From NCBI GenBank assembly GCA_964624475.1, contig CAZUYC010000009.1, forward strand, positions 1 through 64,000: a stretch of 64,000 bases of DNA, given 5' to 3'. The position numbers were made by a program, and so were the translations under genes. The number at the start of each line of letters is the position of its first letter. The stretch's first letter is position 1. The DNA is from CAZUYC01 sp964624475 (lineage in GTDB: Bacteria; Myxococcota_A; UBA9160; SMWR01). Under the pieces are notes generated by a model. The model worked only from the letters and a program-made list of their open reading frames with translations. It had not been told where the DNA came from and searched no databases. Positions 48,623-55,822 of this stretch are shown piece after piece.

Positions 48623-48877
48623 GTGGTCGCCCGCAAGTTCTCCATCTCGGTTCCGGAGAGTGTCATGCGTCACGTCGATCGGGCCGCGCGCCGCCGCGGG
48701 ATGACGCGCAGCGGCTTCGTCTCCCACGTTCTCGCGCGCGTGGCCGAGGCGCTAGCGGATGCCGAGATCTCCCGCAGGGTCGATACCCTCTTCGCGGACC
48801 CCGAGATCGCGCGGGAGCAGCGCCGGACCGCGCGGACCTTGCGCCGGCGCGCGCCCGCCGCCGGTATCGGATGGTGA
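48623..48877 (+). CDS. Ribbon-helix-helix (CopG/VapB-like) protein
   Basis: 84 residues from GTG 48623 (VVARKFSISVPESVMRHVDR). The beta strand RKFSISVPE followed by two helices (VMRHVDRAARRRG, TRSGFVSHVLARVAEAL) is a standard RHH DNA-binding fold; the basic C-terminus (RRTARTLRRRAPA) is disordered. RHH proteins of this kind are often antitoxins, but no toxin ORF lies beside it, so it may be a solo regulator or an orphan antitoxin. Confidence 0.65.
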   Translation: MVARKFSISVPESVMRHVDRAARRRGMTRSGFVSHVLARVAEALADAEISRRVDTLFADPEIAREQRRTARTLRRRAPAAGIGW

Positions 48878-48900
48878 TCCAGCGGGGCGACGGGAGATCC

Positions 48901-49653
48901 ATGCGGCTGCGCCAGGTCGCGCTCGTGGCGCGCGAGCTCGAGCCCGCCGTCGAATCGCTCTGCGACGTGCTCGGCGTCGAGGTGGCCTTCCACGACCCTG
49001 GGGTCGAGGTCTTCGGGCTCCGCAACGCCGTGATGCCCGTCGGCGACACCTTCCTCGAGGTGGTCTCCCCGGACCGCCCCGGAAGCACGGCGGGGCGCCT
49101 GCTCGAGCGCCGCGCCGGCGACGGCGGCTACATGGTGATCGTGCAGTCGCAGGCGCGCGACGCGGACCGCGCCCGGCTCGGCGCGCTCGGCGTGCGCATC
49201 GTCTGGGAGGCCGGGCTCGAGGACGCCGCCACGCTGCACCTCCACCCGCGCGACGTCGGCGGCGCGATCCTCTCGCTCGACTGGATGGATCCGCCGGAGT
49301 CCTGGCGCTGGGCGGGGCCGCGCTGGCGCGAGGCGATCCGCACCGACGCGACGACGGGGATCCTCGGCGTCGAGCTCCAGGCGAGCGACCCCGCGGCGAT
49401 GGCGCGCCGCTGGAGCGAGGTGCTCGCGCAGCCGGCGACGCGCGAGGGTGGGGCCGAGGCGATCGCCCTGCCGGACGGTGGCGAGATCCGCTTCGTCCCC
49501 GACCGCGACGCCCGCGGCGAGGGCGTCTCGGGCCTCGTGGTTGCCGCCGCCGACCCCGAGGGCATCCGCCGCCGCGCGCGCGCCCGCGGAGCCCTCCGCG
49601 AGGACGGCGCGCTCACCCTCTGCGGCGTGCGCATCGCGCTGGTCGAGCCGTAG
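48901..49653 (+). CDS. VOC (glyoxalase-like) family protein
   Basis: 250 residues from ATG 48901 with GGGAG upstream; ATG 48871 is possible but would overlap the RHH stop without an RBS. N-terminal VOC half: LRQVALVARELEPAVESLCD, VEVFGLRNAVMPVGDTFLEV, YMVIVQSQARDADR. The C-terminal half contains a second VOC-like module (TGILGVELQASDPAAMARRW, GEIRFVPDRD). This is a paired beta-alpha-beta-beta-beta metal-binding fold. The substrate is unknown. Confidence 0.78.
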   Translation: MRLRQVALVARELEPAVESLCDVLGVEVAFHDPGVEVFGLRNAVMPVGDTFLEVVSPDRPGSTAGRLLERRAGDGGYMVIVQSQARDADRARLGALGVRIVWEAGLEDAATLHLHPRDVGGAILSLDWMDPPESWRWAGPRWREAIRTDATTGILGVELQASDPAAMARRWSEVLAQPATREGGAEAIALPDGGEIRFVPDRDARGEGVSGLVVAAADPEGIRRRARARGALREDGALTLCGVRIALVEP

Positions 49654-49742
49654 CGGGGACGGTCGCCGGTAGCGGGGGGGGAAGCGGGGACGGTCTTCAG
49701 ATATTCGGGATATTCAGATTCTTCCCGCGGGGCCACGCGCCG

Positions 49743-52535
49743 TCAGGGCATTCTCGCGAGGACGTCCCCCAGGTCCGACGGCGTGAACGAAACCGCCGCG
49801 GCCCAGCGGCCGAAGCCGCCGTGGTCGTTCACGGCGGCGACCCAGTCGGCCAGGAACTCGCGCTTGGTGCGGTCGCGCGGCGTGTCCTGACCCTTCACCT
49901 CGAGCACGAGCCGCACGCCGTTCGCGAGGCGCACCAGGAAGTCCGGGCGGTACTTGTGCACGCCGCCCTCGAAGAGGTAGTGCACCTCGAAGCCCAGGTG
50001 GTCGTTCTTGGCCCAGGCGGCGACCTGCGGATGGTGGTCGAGGGCGAAGGCCTCGCTCGCCTCCCAGGCGCTGTCGAAGACGCAGAAGCTCAGGTGCGAA
50101 CGGGCGCCCGGCGCGCAGGGCTTCGACGTGTACCAAGGGAGCATGTCGCCGGTCGAGCGCACGGGGCGCTCGCGGTCGAGCACGAGCTTGCGCTCGGTCG
50201 TGTTCTCGAGCCGGATCGCGCCCACGAGATGCTGCACGATCCGGCTCATGTTGAGCGTGAGCAGCACCCGGCGGCGGAGCGGATCGCGCGCGAAGACCTG
50301 CGGCAGGATCGCGATCCGGTCGGAGGCGAGGAATCGCTCGACGATCCGCACGAGCTGCCCGAGCAGCACCTCGCGGCTTCCGGGCCAGCCGGGCTTCATC
50401 TGGTCGAAGACCTCGGCGGCTGTCTTGAAGGCGATCGTCTGGATGCGGTTCCTGCGCCCGAGCTCCTCCAGGGTGATCTGGTCGATCCGTGAGGCGTCGG
50501 CCTTGCCGTCGACGGTGGGCGCCAGCTCGGCGAGCTGGATCGTCTCGTGCGCCGCGAGGTGCAGGGGCGGCACCCGCGCCAGGTCGAGCGCGAGCCGCGT
50601 CCCGTACGCCTGGTCGATCCGCACGACGTTCGGCCAGTCGATCTCGAAGGCCTTCTTCTCGAGGACGGGCTCGATCCGCGTGCGCGGCTTCGCCGGCGGA
50701 GGCGGCGTGCCCTCGCTCGCCTCGTGCGGGAGGAAGGTGAAGGGAACGCCGAAGATGTTCACGAACTCGGCCCGGTAGAAGCCCGTCTCGGGGTCGACGT
50801 CGTAGCTCGTGCGCCGGAGCCCGCGCCCCACGACCTGCTCGCACAGGAGCTGGCTCGTGAAGGCGCGCAGGCCCATGATGTGCGTCACCGTCTTCGCGTC
50901 CCAGCCCTCCGAGAGCATCCCGACGGAGATCACGTTCTGGACCCTCTCGCCCGGCTTCCCGGGCCGGCCCACGCTGTCGACCTGCCGGCGCAGCGCCTCG
51001 GCCTGCTCCTGCCGGGTGAGCTTGCGCGCGGGGGCGCTCCCTTCCTCCTCGTCGTCGTCGGGCTCGGCCGCTTCCGCGAGGCTCGCCGCCTCCTCCCGCT
51101 CCTCGGCCTGCTCGAGGACCTTCGAGTCGATGTGCAGCAGGCGCTCCGGCTCGCAGAGCTCCTCGATCAGGATGCGCTTGCGCTCGAAGGCATGCCGGAT
51201 CCGCGCCGCGGTCTCGGTGCGGTTGCAGACCGTGATCATCACGGGAGGCGTCGGCGCTCCGGCCGCCTGCCAGTCCTTCCGGTGCTCGAGCCAGTCGCGG
51301 CCGAGCAGGGTGTAGGCGTTGGTCACGAGCTGCGGGAGCGGCTCGTGCGCCTCGGCCTTGCGGTTCAGGTCGTCCGCCACGTTCGGGTAGATGTGGAAGA
51401 GCTTCGAGCGGTAGGTCTTCGCGTCGGGCACGCCGTCGTCGCGGATCACCACGCGCGGCGTCTTCACGAGGCCCGACTCGATCGCGTCCGAGAGGCCGAA
51501 GTCCGAGGCGATCCAGCCGAAGAGCGCCTCCTCCTGGCTCTTCCTGCCCGAGGGGACGAAGGGCGTTGCCGAGAAGTCGTAGGCGGAGAGGACCCCGCGC
51601 GCGCGGTGGATGCGGTCGAGGCCGCCGACCCACTTCGTCGCCTCCTCGAGCTCCGCCTTCGAGACGCCCGGCGTCTTTTCGCCGGCCGGCACGCGCCAGG
51701 CGTGGTGCGCCTCGTCGTTCAGCACGAGGAGGTTGCGCGTGCCGGCGAGTTCGCCCAGCACCTCGCGCACGTAGGCCTCGTCGCTCTTCGCCCCGCGCTT
51801 GTCGACGGAGCGCCGCTTCGCGATGCGCTCCTCCGTCTCCCAGCCGAGGACGTGCCAGTTGCGTACCCGCACCTTCCCCTGCCGCAGCCGCTCGCGGAGA
51901 GCGGAGGGCACGACGTCGAAGGCGTCGTAGTAGTTCTCGGGGTGCGCGGGCTCCAGCACCTGGAGGCGGCTTCGCACCGTGAGGCCCGGCGCCACCACGA
52001 AGACGTGCTTCGCGAAGCGGCGGTCCTGCGGGTCGGCCACCTTGTTGAGCACGTGCCAGGCGATCGCCATCGCCATCACGACGGTCTTGCCCGTCCCCGT
52101 CGCGAGCTTGACGCACAGGCGCGCGAAGGGTCCCCCGTCGCCGGGGATCAGGGTCCCCTGCCGCTCCGCCGCGGGCGCCTCGGCGAGCCAGAGGAGCGTC
52201 TCGATCGCCTCGAGCTGGCAGAAGAAGAAGCGCTGGTTCTCGCCGCGCTCCGGGTCGCGCCAGTGGTCGAGCAGGCGCTTCGTCGTCCCGGTGACGCCCG
52301 GGTACCCCGCCCCGCGCCAGGCCGCGACCCGCTCGCGGATCCGGTTCACGAGCGGGAGCTCGACGAAGATGCCCGGGTCGTCGAAGGTCTCCTTGCCGGG
52401 CGTCGCCATCACGTAGCCGGCGGGCCTGCGCCCGGGGCGGAGCACGAAGCGCATGCGCTCGCGCTCGTAGGCCCAGTGCTGCTTCGGCTCCTCGAAGGGC
52501 GAGTTCACGATCAGGTGGTCGATGCCTCTGGGCAC
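49743..52535 (-). CDS. res: Type III-like restriction enzyme Res subunit (DEAD/DEAH helicase-nuclease, BPTD_3080-like)
   Basis: 930 residues. N-terminal DHLIVNSPFEEPKQHW and RFVLRPGRRPAGYV open the family. SF2 translocase: Walker A KLATGTGKTVVMAMA (about 145), Walker B LVLNDEAHHAWRV, SAYDFSATPFVPSG, motif VI region LLCEQVVGRGLRRTSYDV. A C-terminal PD-(D/E)XK nuclease is seen in KYRPDFLVRLANG and LVLEVKGQDTPRDR (about 885). It should cleave unmodified DNA after ATP-driven translocation. The likely partner methylase is encoded 3.3 kb away at 55819-58482, with other genes between. It lies 35 bp downstream of the RES toxin gene on the same strand. Confidence 0.87.
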   Translation of the reverse strand: MPRGIDHLIVNSPFEEPKQHWAYERERMRFVLRPGRRPAGYVMATPGKETFDDPGIFVELPLVNRIRERVAAWRGAGYPGVTGTTKRLLDHWRDPERGENQRFFFCQLEAIETLLWLAEAPAAERQGTLIPGDGGPFARLCVKLATGTGKTVVMAMAIAWHVLNKVADPQDRRFAKHVFVVAPGLTVRSRLQVLEPAHPENYYDAFDVVPSALRERLRQGKVRVRNWHVLGWETEERIAKRRSVDKRGAKSDEAYVREVLGELAGTRNLLVLNDEAHHAWRVPAGEKTPGVSKAELEEATKWVGGLDRIHRARGVLSAYDFSATPFVPSGRKSQEEALFGWIASDFGLSDAIESGLVKTPRVVIRDDGVPDAKTYRSKLFHIYPNVADDLNRKAEAHEPLPQLVTNAYTLLGRDWLEHRKDWQAAGAPTPPVMITVCNRTETAARIRHAFERKRILIEELCEPERLLHIDSKVLEQAEEREEAASLAEAAEPDDDEEEGSAPARKLTRQEQAEALRRQVDSVGRPGKPGERVQNVISVGMLSEGWDAKTVTHIMGLRAFTSQLLCEQVVGRGLRRTSYDVDPETGFYRAEFVNIFGVPFTFLPHEASEGTPPPPAKPRTRIEPVLEKKAFEIDWPNVVRIDQAYGTRLALDLARVPPLHLAAHETIQLAELAPTVDGKADASRIDQITLEELGRRNRIQTIAFKTAAEVFDQMKPGWPGSREVLLGQLVRIVERFLASDRIAILPQVFARDPLRRRVLLTLNMSRIVQHLVGAIRLENTTERKLVLDRERPVRSTGDMLPWYTSKPCAPGARSHLSFCVFDSAWEASEAFALDHHPQVAAWAKNDHLGFEVHYLFEGGVHKYRPDFLVRLANGVRLVLEVKGQDTPRDRTKREFLADWVAAVNDHGGFGRWAAAVSFTPSDLGDVLARMP

Positions 52536-52570
52536 GCTGCCGCCTCAGCTCGCCCGGGCGCCGGAGCGGG

Positions 52571-53032
52571 TCACCGCCGGAGCCTCGGGTCGAGCTCGAA
52601 GCGCTCCGGCGCCCCGATCGCGATCTGCCGGAACTCGGGGTGATCGGGGTTGATCAAGAAGTGGCTCTCCACCGGGACCACCGAGCTCGGAACCTGGAGT
52701 ACCGCCGTCCGCCGGCCCCGCGCCCAGCCGTCGCCGATCTCCTGGAGCGCGACCGGGGCAGGATACTCCCTCCAGCGCGGGGGAAGGTCGCGCGCGGCGA
52801 CCGTCTCGACCAGCGCTGCATCGAAGCGCGCCGGCACGAGCGCATAGGCCGCGAGGAGTCGGCTCGCCTGGAGGTGGACGAGGAGCTCGAGCGCCGCCAG
52901 GGAGGCGCTCTCCGCGGTGTAGACGAGGCGCACCCCGGGGCTGTTCCAGCGCCCGCCGTGGCGCCGCGCGCCCTCGCCGTCGAAGGCCGACCGGGCGCGC
53001 GTCGCCTTGACGATGCGCCAGGCCGTGGGCAT
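52571..53032 (-). CDS. res-toxin: RES-domain toxin (NAD+ phosphorylase family)
   Basis: 153 residues. RES features: AWRIVKATRARSAFDGEGAR (Arg), RWNSPGVRLVYTAESASLAA (Glu/Tyr) and VPSSVVPVESHFLINPDHPE (Ser, and terminal NPxHP motif). RES toxins destroy NAD+ and cause stasis; they are neutralised by Xre-type antitoxins. The start overlaps the antitoxin stop (TGATG), as in known xre-res operons. The restriction Res gene follows after 35 bp. Confidence 0.88.
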   Translation of the reverse strand: MPTAWRIVKATRARSAFDGEGARRHGGRWNSPGVRLVYTAESASLAALELLVHLQASRLLAAYALVPARFDAALVETVAARDLPPRWREYPAPVALQEIGDGWARGRRTAVLQVPSSVVPVESHFLINPDHPEFRQIAIGAPERFELDPRLRR

Positions 53033-53529
53033 CAGGGAAAGACGCCGTGCTCGAGCCTTCCGGCGAGGTCTTCCACTTCGCGGGCGCCCACTTCAGTGGC
53101 CGCCACCTCGCGCGGCGTCCGCCCGCCGAGCGCGGGCGCAGGCGCCGAGAGCCAGGCTCGCGCCGCCTCGGCCTCGCCTTCGAAGAGCTCGAGCGCCTTG
53201 CCGAAGACGCGCGCTGCGCGCAGCAGGCGGTCGGACTCCTCGGGGGTGAGCCGACCCTCCTCGCGCCGGCGCGCGAGCGTGCGCGGCGTGATCTGCACCA
53301 GCGCGCCCAGCTCCTGGAGCGAGAGCCCGGCGTTGCGCCGGAAGCGCTCGACCGCCCGGTACGCGAACCCCGCCTCGACGCGCTTCAGGAGCGCGAGCGT
53401 GCCCTGCGCCTCGAGCCCGAGCAGCGTCGCGTAGGCGTGCGTGCCGCCGCGCCTCTCGCGCAGCAGGTCGCGGTAGCTGGCGACGTCGGGCGCTTCGGCC
53501 GCGATGGAGGCGCCGTGCACCTTGGCCAT
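53032..53529 (-). CDS. xre: Xre/MbcA/ParS-type antitoxin
   Basis: 165 residues from ATG 53529 with AGGAGAT upstream; the frame is open to 53586 but the promoter lies there. Middle region: FRRNAGLSLQELGALVQITP then RTLARRREEGRLTPEE, an HTH. The C-terminal part LLRAARVFGKALELFEGEAE, ARAWLSAPAPALGGRTPREV is the DUF2384/MbcA toxin-binding domain, with its conserved W-L-S-P-N-x-LGG-x-P pattern. It binds and masks the RES toxin and represses the operon. Confidence 0.88.
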   Translation of the reverse strand: MAKVHGASIAAEAPDVASYRDLLRERRGGTHAYATLLGLEAQGTLALLKRVEAGFAYRAVERFRRNAGLSLQELGALVQITPRTLARRREEGRLTPEESDRLLRAARVFGKALELFEGEAEAARAWLSAPAPALGGRTPREVAATEVGAREVEDLAGRLEHGVFP

Positions 53530-53545
53530 CACGATCTCCTGACAA

Positions 53546-53588
53546 ATGGCAGAGTAGAATATGCCATCTGGCAGGATCGGCGTCAATC
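53546..53588 (-). promoter_or_regulatory. xre-res promoter with overlapping TGGCA operator
   Basis: On the complement TTGACG (53588-53583) and CATATT (17 bp further) form a promoter whose -10 is inside an inverted repeat ATGGCA (53546-53551)/TGCCAT (53562-53567). A third half-site TGGCA is at 53569-53573. This layout fits autorepression by the Xre antitoxin. Confidence 0.6.
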
Positions 53589-53630
53589 GGAGGACCTGGG
53601 CGAGCTACCCTGTGCTCGGCAGGAGCCACC

Positions 53631-54221
53631 GTGGCCGATTCGCTGGCGTCCTTGAAGGCGGAGCTCGAGCGCTTCGGGGAGTCCAACGACGCGGCCAGCA
53701 GCGATCGGCCCCGCCGCATGCTGAACATCACGCGCGACACGGGCGAGTTCCTCTCGGTGCTGGTCCGCGCGACCCTCGCGCGGCGCGTGCTGGAGATCGG
53801 CACCTCCAACGGCTATTCCACGCTCTGGCTCGCCGAGGCGGCGAGGGCGATCGGTGGCTCCGTCACCACGGTCGAGCTCGCGGAGTGGAAGGTCGGCCTC
53901 GCCTCCGCGAACTTCGCGCGCTCCGGGCTCGGCTCGTGCATCGCGCTGCTTCACGAGGATGCAGGGCGTGTCATGGCCCGGTCGGAGCCGGGCGCGTTCG
54001 ATCTCGTGTTCCTGGATTCGGAGCGCTCCGAGTACGTCGGCTGGTGGCCCGAGCTGCGCCGGGTGCTCCGGCCGTCGGGAGTGCTGGTCGTCGACAACGC
54101 GACCTCCCACCCCGAGGAGCTGGCGGCGTTCGTCGCGCTGGTGAAGGCCGATCCCCGCTTCACCTCGGCGCTCGTGCCCGTCGGCAAGGGAGAGTTCGTC
54201 GCGGTGAAGGGGCTCTCGTGA
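53631..54221 (+). CDS. SAM-dependent O-methyltransferase (CCoAOMT-like)
   Basis: 196 residues, GTG start with AGGAG upstream. SAM motif I RRVLEIGTSNGYSTLWLAEA (about 52-71), acidic residue in VTTVELAEWK, DLVFLDSERSEYVGWWPEL (metal-binding-type Asp) and GVLVVDNATSHPEEL. It resembles small cation-dependent O-methyltransferases of the methyltransf_3/24 group. The substrate is unknown. It is divergent from the xre-res operon and is wedged between the two halves of the restriction locus. Confidence 0.82.
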   Translation: MADSLASLKAELERFGESNDAASSDRPRRMLNITRDTGEFLSVLVRATLARRVLEIGTSNGYSTLWLAEAARAIGGSVTTVELAEWKVGLASANFARSGLGSCIALLHEDAGRVMARSEPGAFDLVFLDSERSEYVGWWPELRRVLRPSGVLVVDNATSHPEELAAFVALVKADPRFTSALVPVGKGEFVAVKGLS

Positions 54222-54275
54222 GTGCGAGCCTGCCAGCGGCCGCCGCGCAGGCACCGGCGGCTTTTCGCTCGCGCC

Positions 54276-55112
54276 TTACTCCGCCCTCCCCGCGCCGCTG
54301 CGGAGCAGGGCGTCGATCTCCCTGCCCGGGATCACACCCGTCGCCCACTCGAGCGACCCGTCCGCGAGCTCCCGGGCGGCGCGGATCAGGGCCGAAGAGG
54401 CCGCGCTCGCGAGCGCGCCGCCGACGCTGATGCGCTTCACGCCGAGCTCGGCGAGGCCGGCGACGGTGAGCAGGCGGTCGCGCGGTCCGATTAGCACGTG
54501 GACCGGGCGGTCCACGGAGGCGACGACCGAGCGGATCGCGTCGGCGGTCGGCAGGCCGGTGGCGAGGAGCACGTCGGCGCCGGCCTCCTGGTACGCCTGG
54601 AGGCGGCGGATCGCGTCGGCGAGGTCCGACCGGCCGTGGAGGTAGACGTCCGTCCGCCCCGTGAGCAGGAACCGGAACGGGAGCCGGCACGCGGCCTCCG
54701 CGGCGGCGCGGATGCGCTCGGCGGCGCGCGCGACCTCGAAGATCGGATCGCCCGCGTCCCCCGTCGCGTCCTCGATCGAGCCTCCGACGAGCCCCGACGC
54801 CGCGCCGAGGCGGATGGTCTCGGCGACTGTCTCGGGGTCGCGCCCGAATCCGTTCTCCAGATCGCCGCTGATCGGCAGGTCCACGGCCGCGGCCAGCGCG
54901 CGGACGTGGGCCAGCACGTTGTCGCGGCCGGCCCTGTGATCCGTCACGCCGATCGAGCGGGCGTAGCCGGAGCTCGTGGTGGTGAGAGCCTCGAAGCCGA
55001 GGCCCGCGAGGATGCGGGCCGAGCCCGGATCCCATGGATTCGGCGCGACGAAGGCGCCGGGCGCGGCGTGGAGCGCGGCGAAGGCGGCGGCTCTCTCGAT
55101 CTGGGTCTTCAT
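54276..55112 (-). CDS. Isocitrate lyase/PEP mutase superfamily protein
   Basis: 278 residues from ATG 55112 (MKTQIERAAAF) with GAGGAGG upstream. TIM-barrel motifs: FVAPNPWDPGSARILAGLGF, TTSSGYARSIG, DLPISGDLENGFGRDPETVA (Mg-binding Asp/Glu), SIEDATGD, FLLTGRTDVYL and VKRISVGGALASAASSALI. Family members cleave or rearrange C-C and P-C bonds (PEP mutase, oxaloacetate decarboxylase, methylisocitrate lyase). The usual KKCG catalytic loop is absent, so it belongs to the large uncharacterised 'isocitrate lyase/phosphoenolpyruvate mutase' group. The sequence right upstream contains a PEP-CTERM fragment on the other strand. Confidence 0.82.
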   Translation of the reverse strand: MKTQIERAAAFAALHAAPGAFVAPNPWDPGSARILAGLGFEALTTTSSGYARSIGVTDHRAGRDNVLAHVRALAAAVDLPISGDLENGFGRDPETVAETIRLGAASGLVGGSIEDATGDAGDPIFEVARAAERIRAAAEAACRLPFRFLLTGRTDVYLHGRSDLADAIRRLQAYQEAGADVLLATGLPTADAIRSVVASVDRPVHVLIGPRDRLLTVAGLAELGVKRISVGGALASAASSALIRAARELADGSLEWATGVIPGREIDALLRSGAGRAE

Positions 55113-55121
55113 CGGGCGCCT

Positions 55122-55294
55122 CCTCATTCGAGGATTCCGAGGGAATCGCGCGGGTCGTCCTGACGCCGACGCCGTGGGGCGGCCTGGGGCTCGATGACCT
55201 CCGCTTCGGGACGCCGGTTCCGGAACGGTCGAGTGCCGTGCTGATTGCGATCGGCCTCGCGATGCTCGCCATCCATCCGGCGCGGTCCCGGTGA
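55122..55294 (+). pseudogene. PEP-CTERM protein C-terminal remnant
   Basis: The + strand reads SFEDSEGIARVVLTPTPWGG then GLGLDDLRFGTPVPERSSAV, LIAIGLAMLAIHPARSR-stop. GLDDLRFG followed by VPEP-type motif (here VPER), a hydrophobic helix and a basic end is the standard PEP-CTERM/exosortase sorting signal. No start codon or N-terminal domain is in place, because the PEP-mutase family gene occupies the upstream sequence. It looks like the tail of a deleted surface-protein gene. Confidence 0.65.
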
Positions 55295-55320
55295 TCCGGG
55301 AGTCGGGCCACTCAGCGACC

Positions 55321-55495
55321 CTACGAAGACTTCAACCATTCCTCGATCAGCGTCGGGCTCTTCGAGAGCGCAACGCGGGACGAATCCGAAATCGACGGTA
55401 CAGAAGACCAGGGCCTCGAAGAGGGGCCAGTAATCCGGATCGAAGGGGCAGTTGATGAAGACGGAGTCCGCGAAGCGGGGGGTCCGCTTCGCCAC
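55321..55495 (-). pseudogene. Truncated 'NCPFD' TIR-like/defence effector-type gene
   Basis: From GTG 55495 the complement encodes VFINCPFDPDYWPLFEALVF and CTVDFGFVPRCALEE. This matches the opening of a family of TIR/nucleotide-hydrolase-like proteins (VFLNCPFDDEY.PLF.AIVF..DCGF.PRCALE). After about 48 residues the frame diverges. In another frame SPTLIEEWLKSS-stop (55321) could be the original C-terminus, so most of the middle has been deleted. It starts 7 bp after the small ORF that is coupled to the methylase gene, so it was once the third gene of that operon. Confidence 0.6.
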
Positions 55496-55501
55496 TCCTG
55501 G

Positions 55502-55822
55502 CTAGCGCGCCGCCTTGCGGGCGGCCCTTCGCGCAGGTCGCCGCTTGGAGGCGCTGCCGAGACCCGGGGACACGACGTGGAAGGCGATGGCGCCCCGACC
55601 GGATGCGGTGGTGCTGTTCCTGATCCTCTTGCCCGGGATCTGCCGGATGGCGCCGGAATCGAGCTCGGCGAGCAACCGCTTCGCGACGACGCGCGCCTTC
55701 TTGCGGGAGACTCGACCGGTGCGATGGAGGCTCTTCACGCTTCGCTTCGCCATGTCCGTAGGATGGGCGATCCGACGGTGGCCTGCCATCCGCTCGCGCG
55801 GGTCGATCGGCTCGCTCGTCAT
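55502..55822 (-). CDS. Small basic protein coupled to the methylase gene
   Basis: 106 residues; ATG overlaps the mod stop (ATGA). Sequence features: PIDPRERMAGHRRIAHPTDM, then KKARVVAKRLLAELDSGAIR, RNSTTASGRGAIAFHVVSPG, and an Arg/Ala/Lys-rich tail. It is strongly basic and probably binds nucleic acid or the methylase. I do not recognise a family. An inner ATG at 55753 (MAKRSVKSLHRTGR) is an alternative start. Translational coupling is the main evidence that it is a real gene. Confidence 0.6.
   Translation of the reverse strand: MTSEPIDPRERMAGHRRIAHPTDMAKRSVKSLHRTGRVSRKKARVVAKRLLAELDSGAIRQIPGKRIRNSTTASGRGAIAFHVVSPGLGSASKRRPARRAARKAAR

Noticed and set aside
48623..48877. RHH protein as half of a toxin-antitoxin pair with the VOC protein
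   Set aside because: The VOC fold is not a toxin family and no PIN, RelE or similar ORF is adjacent.
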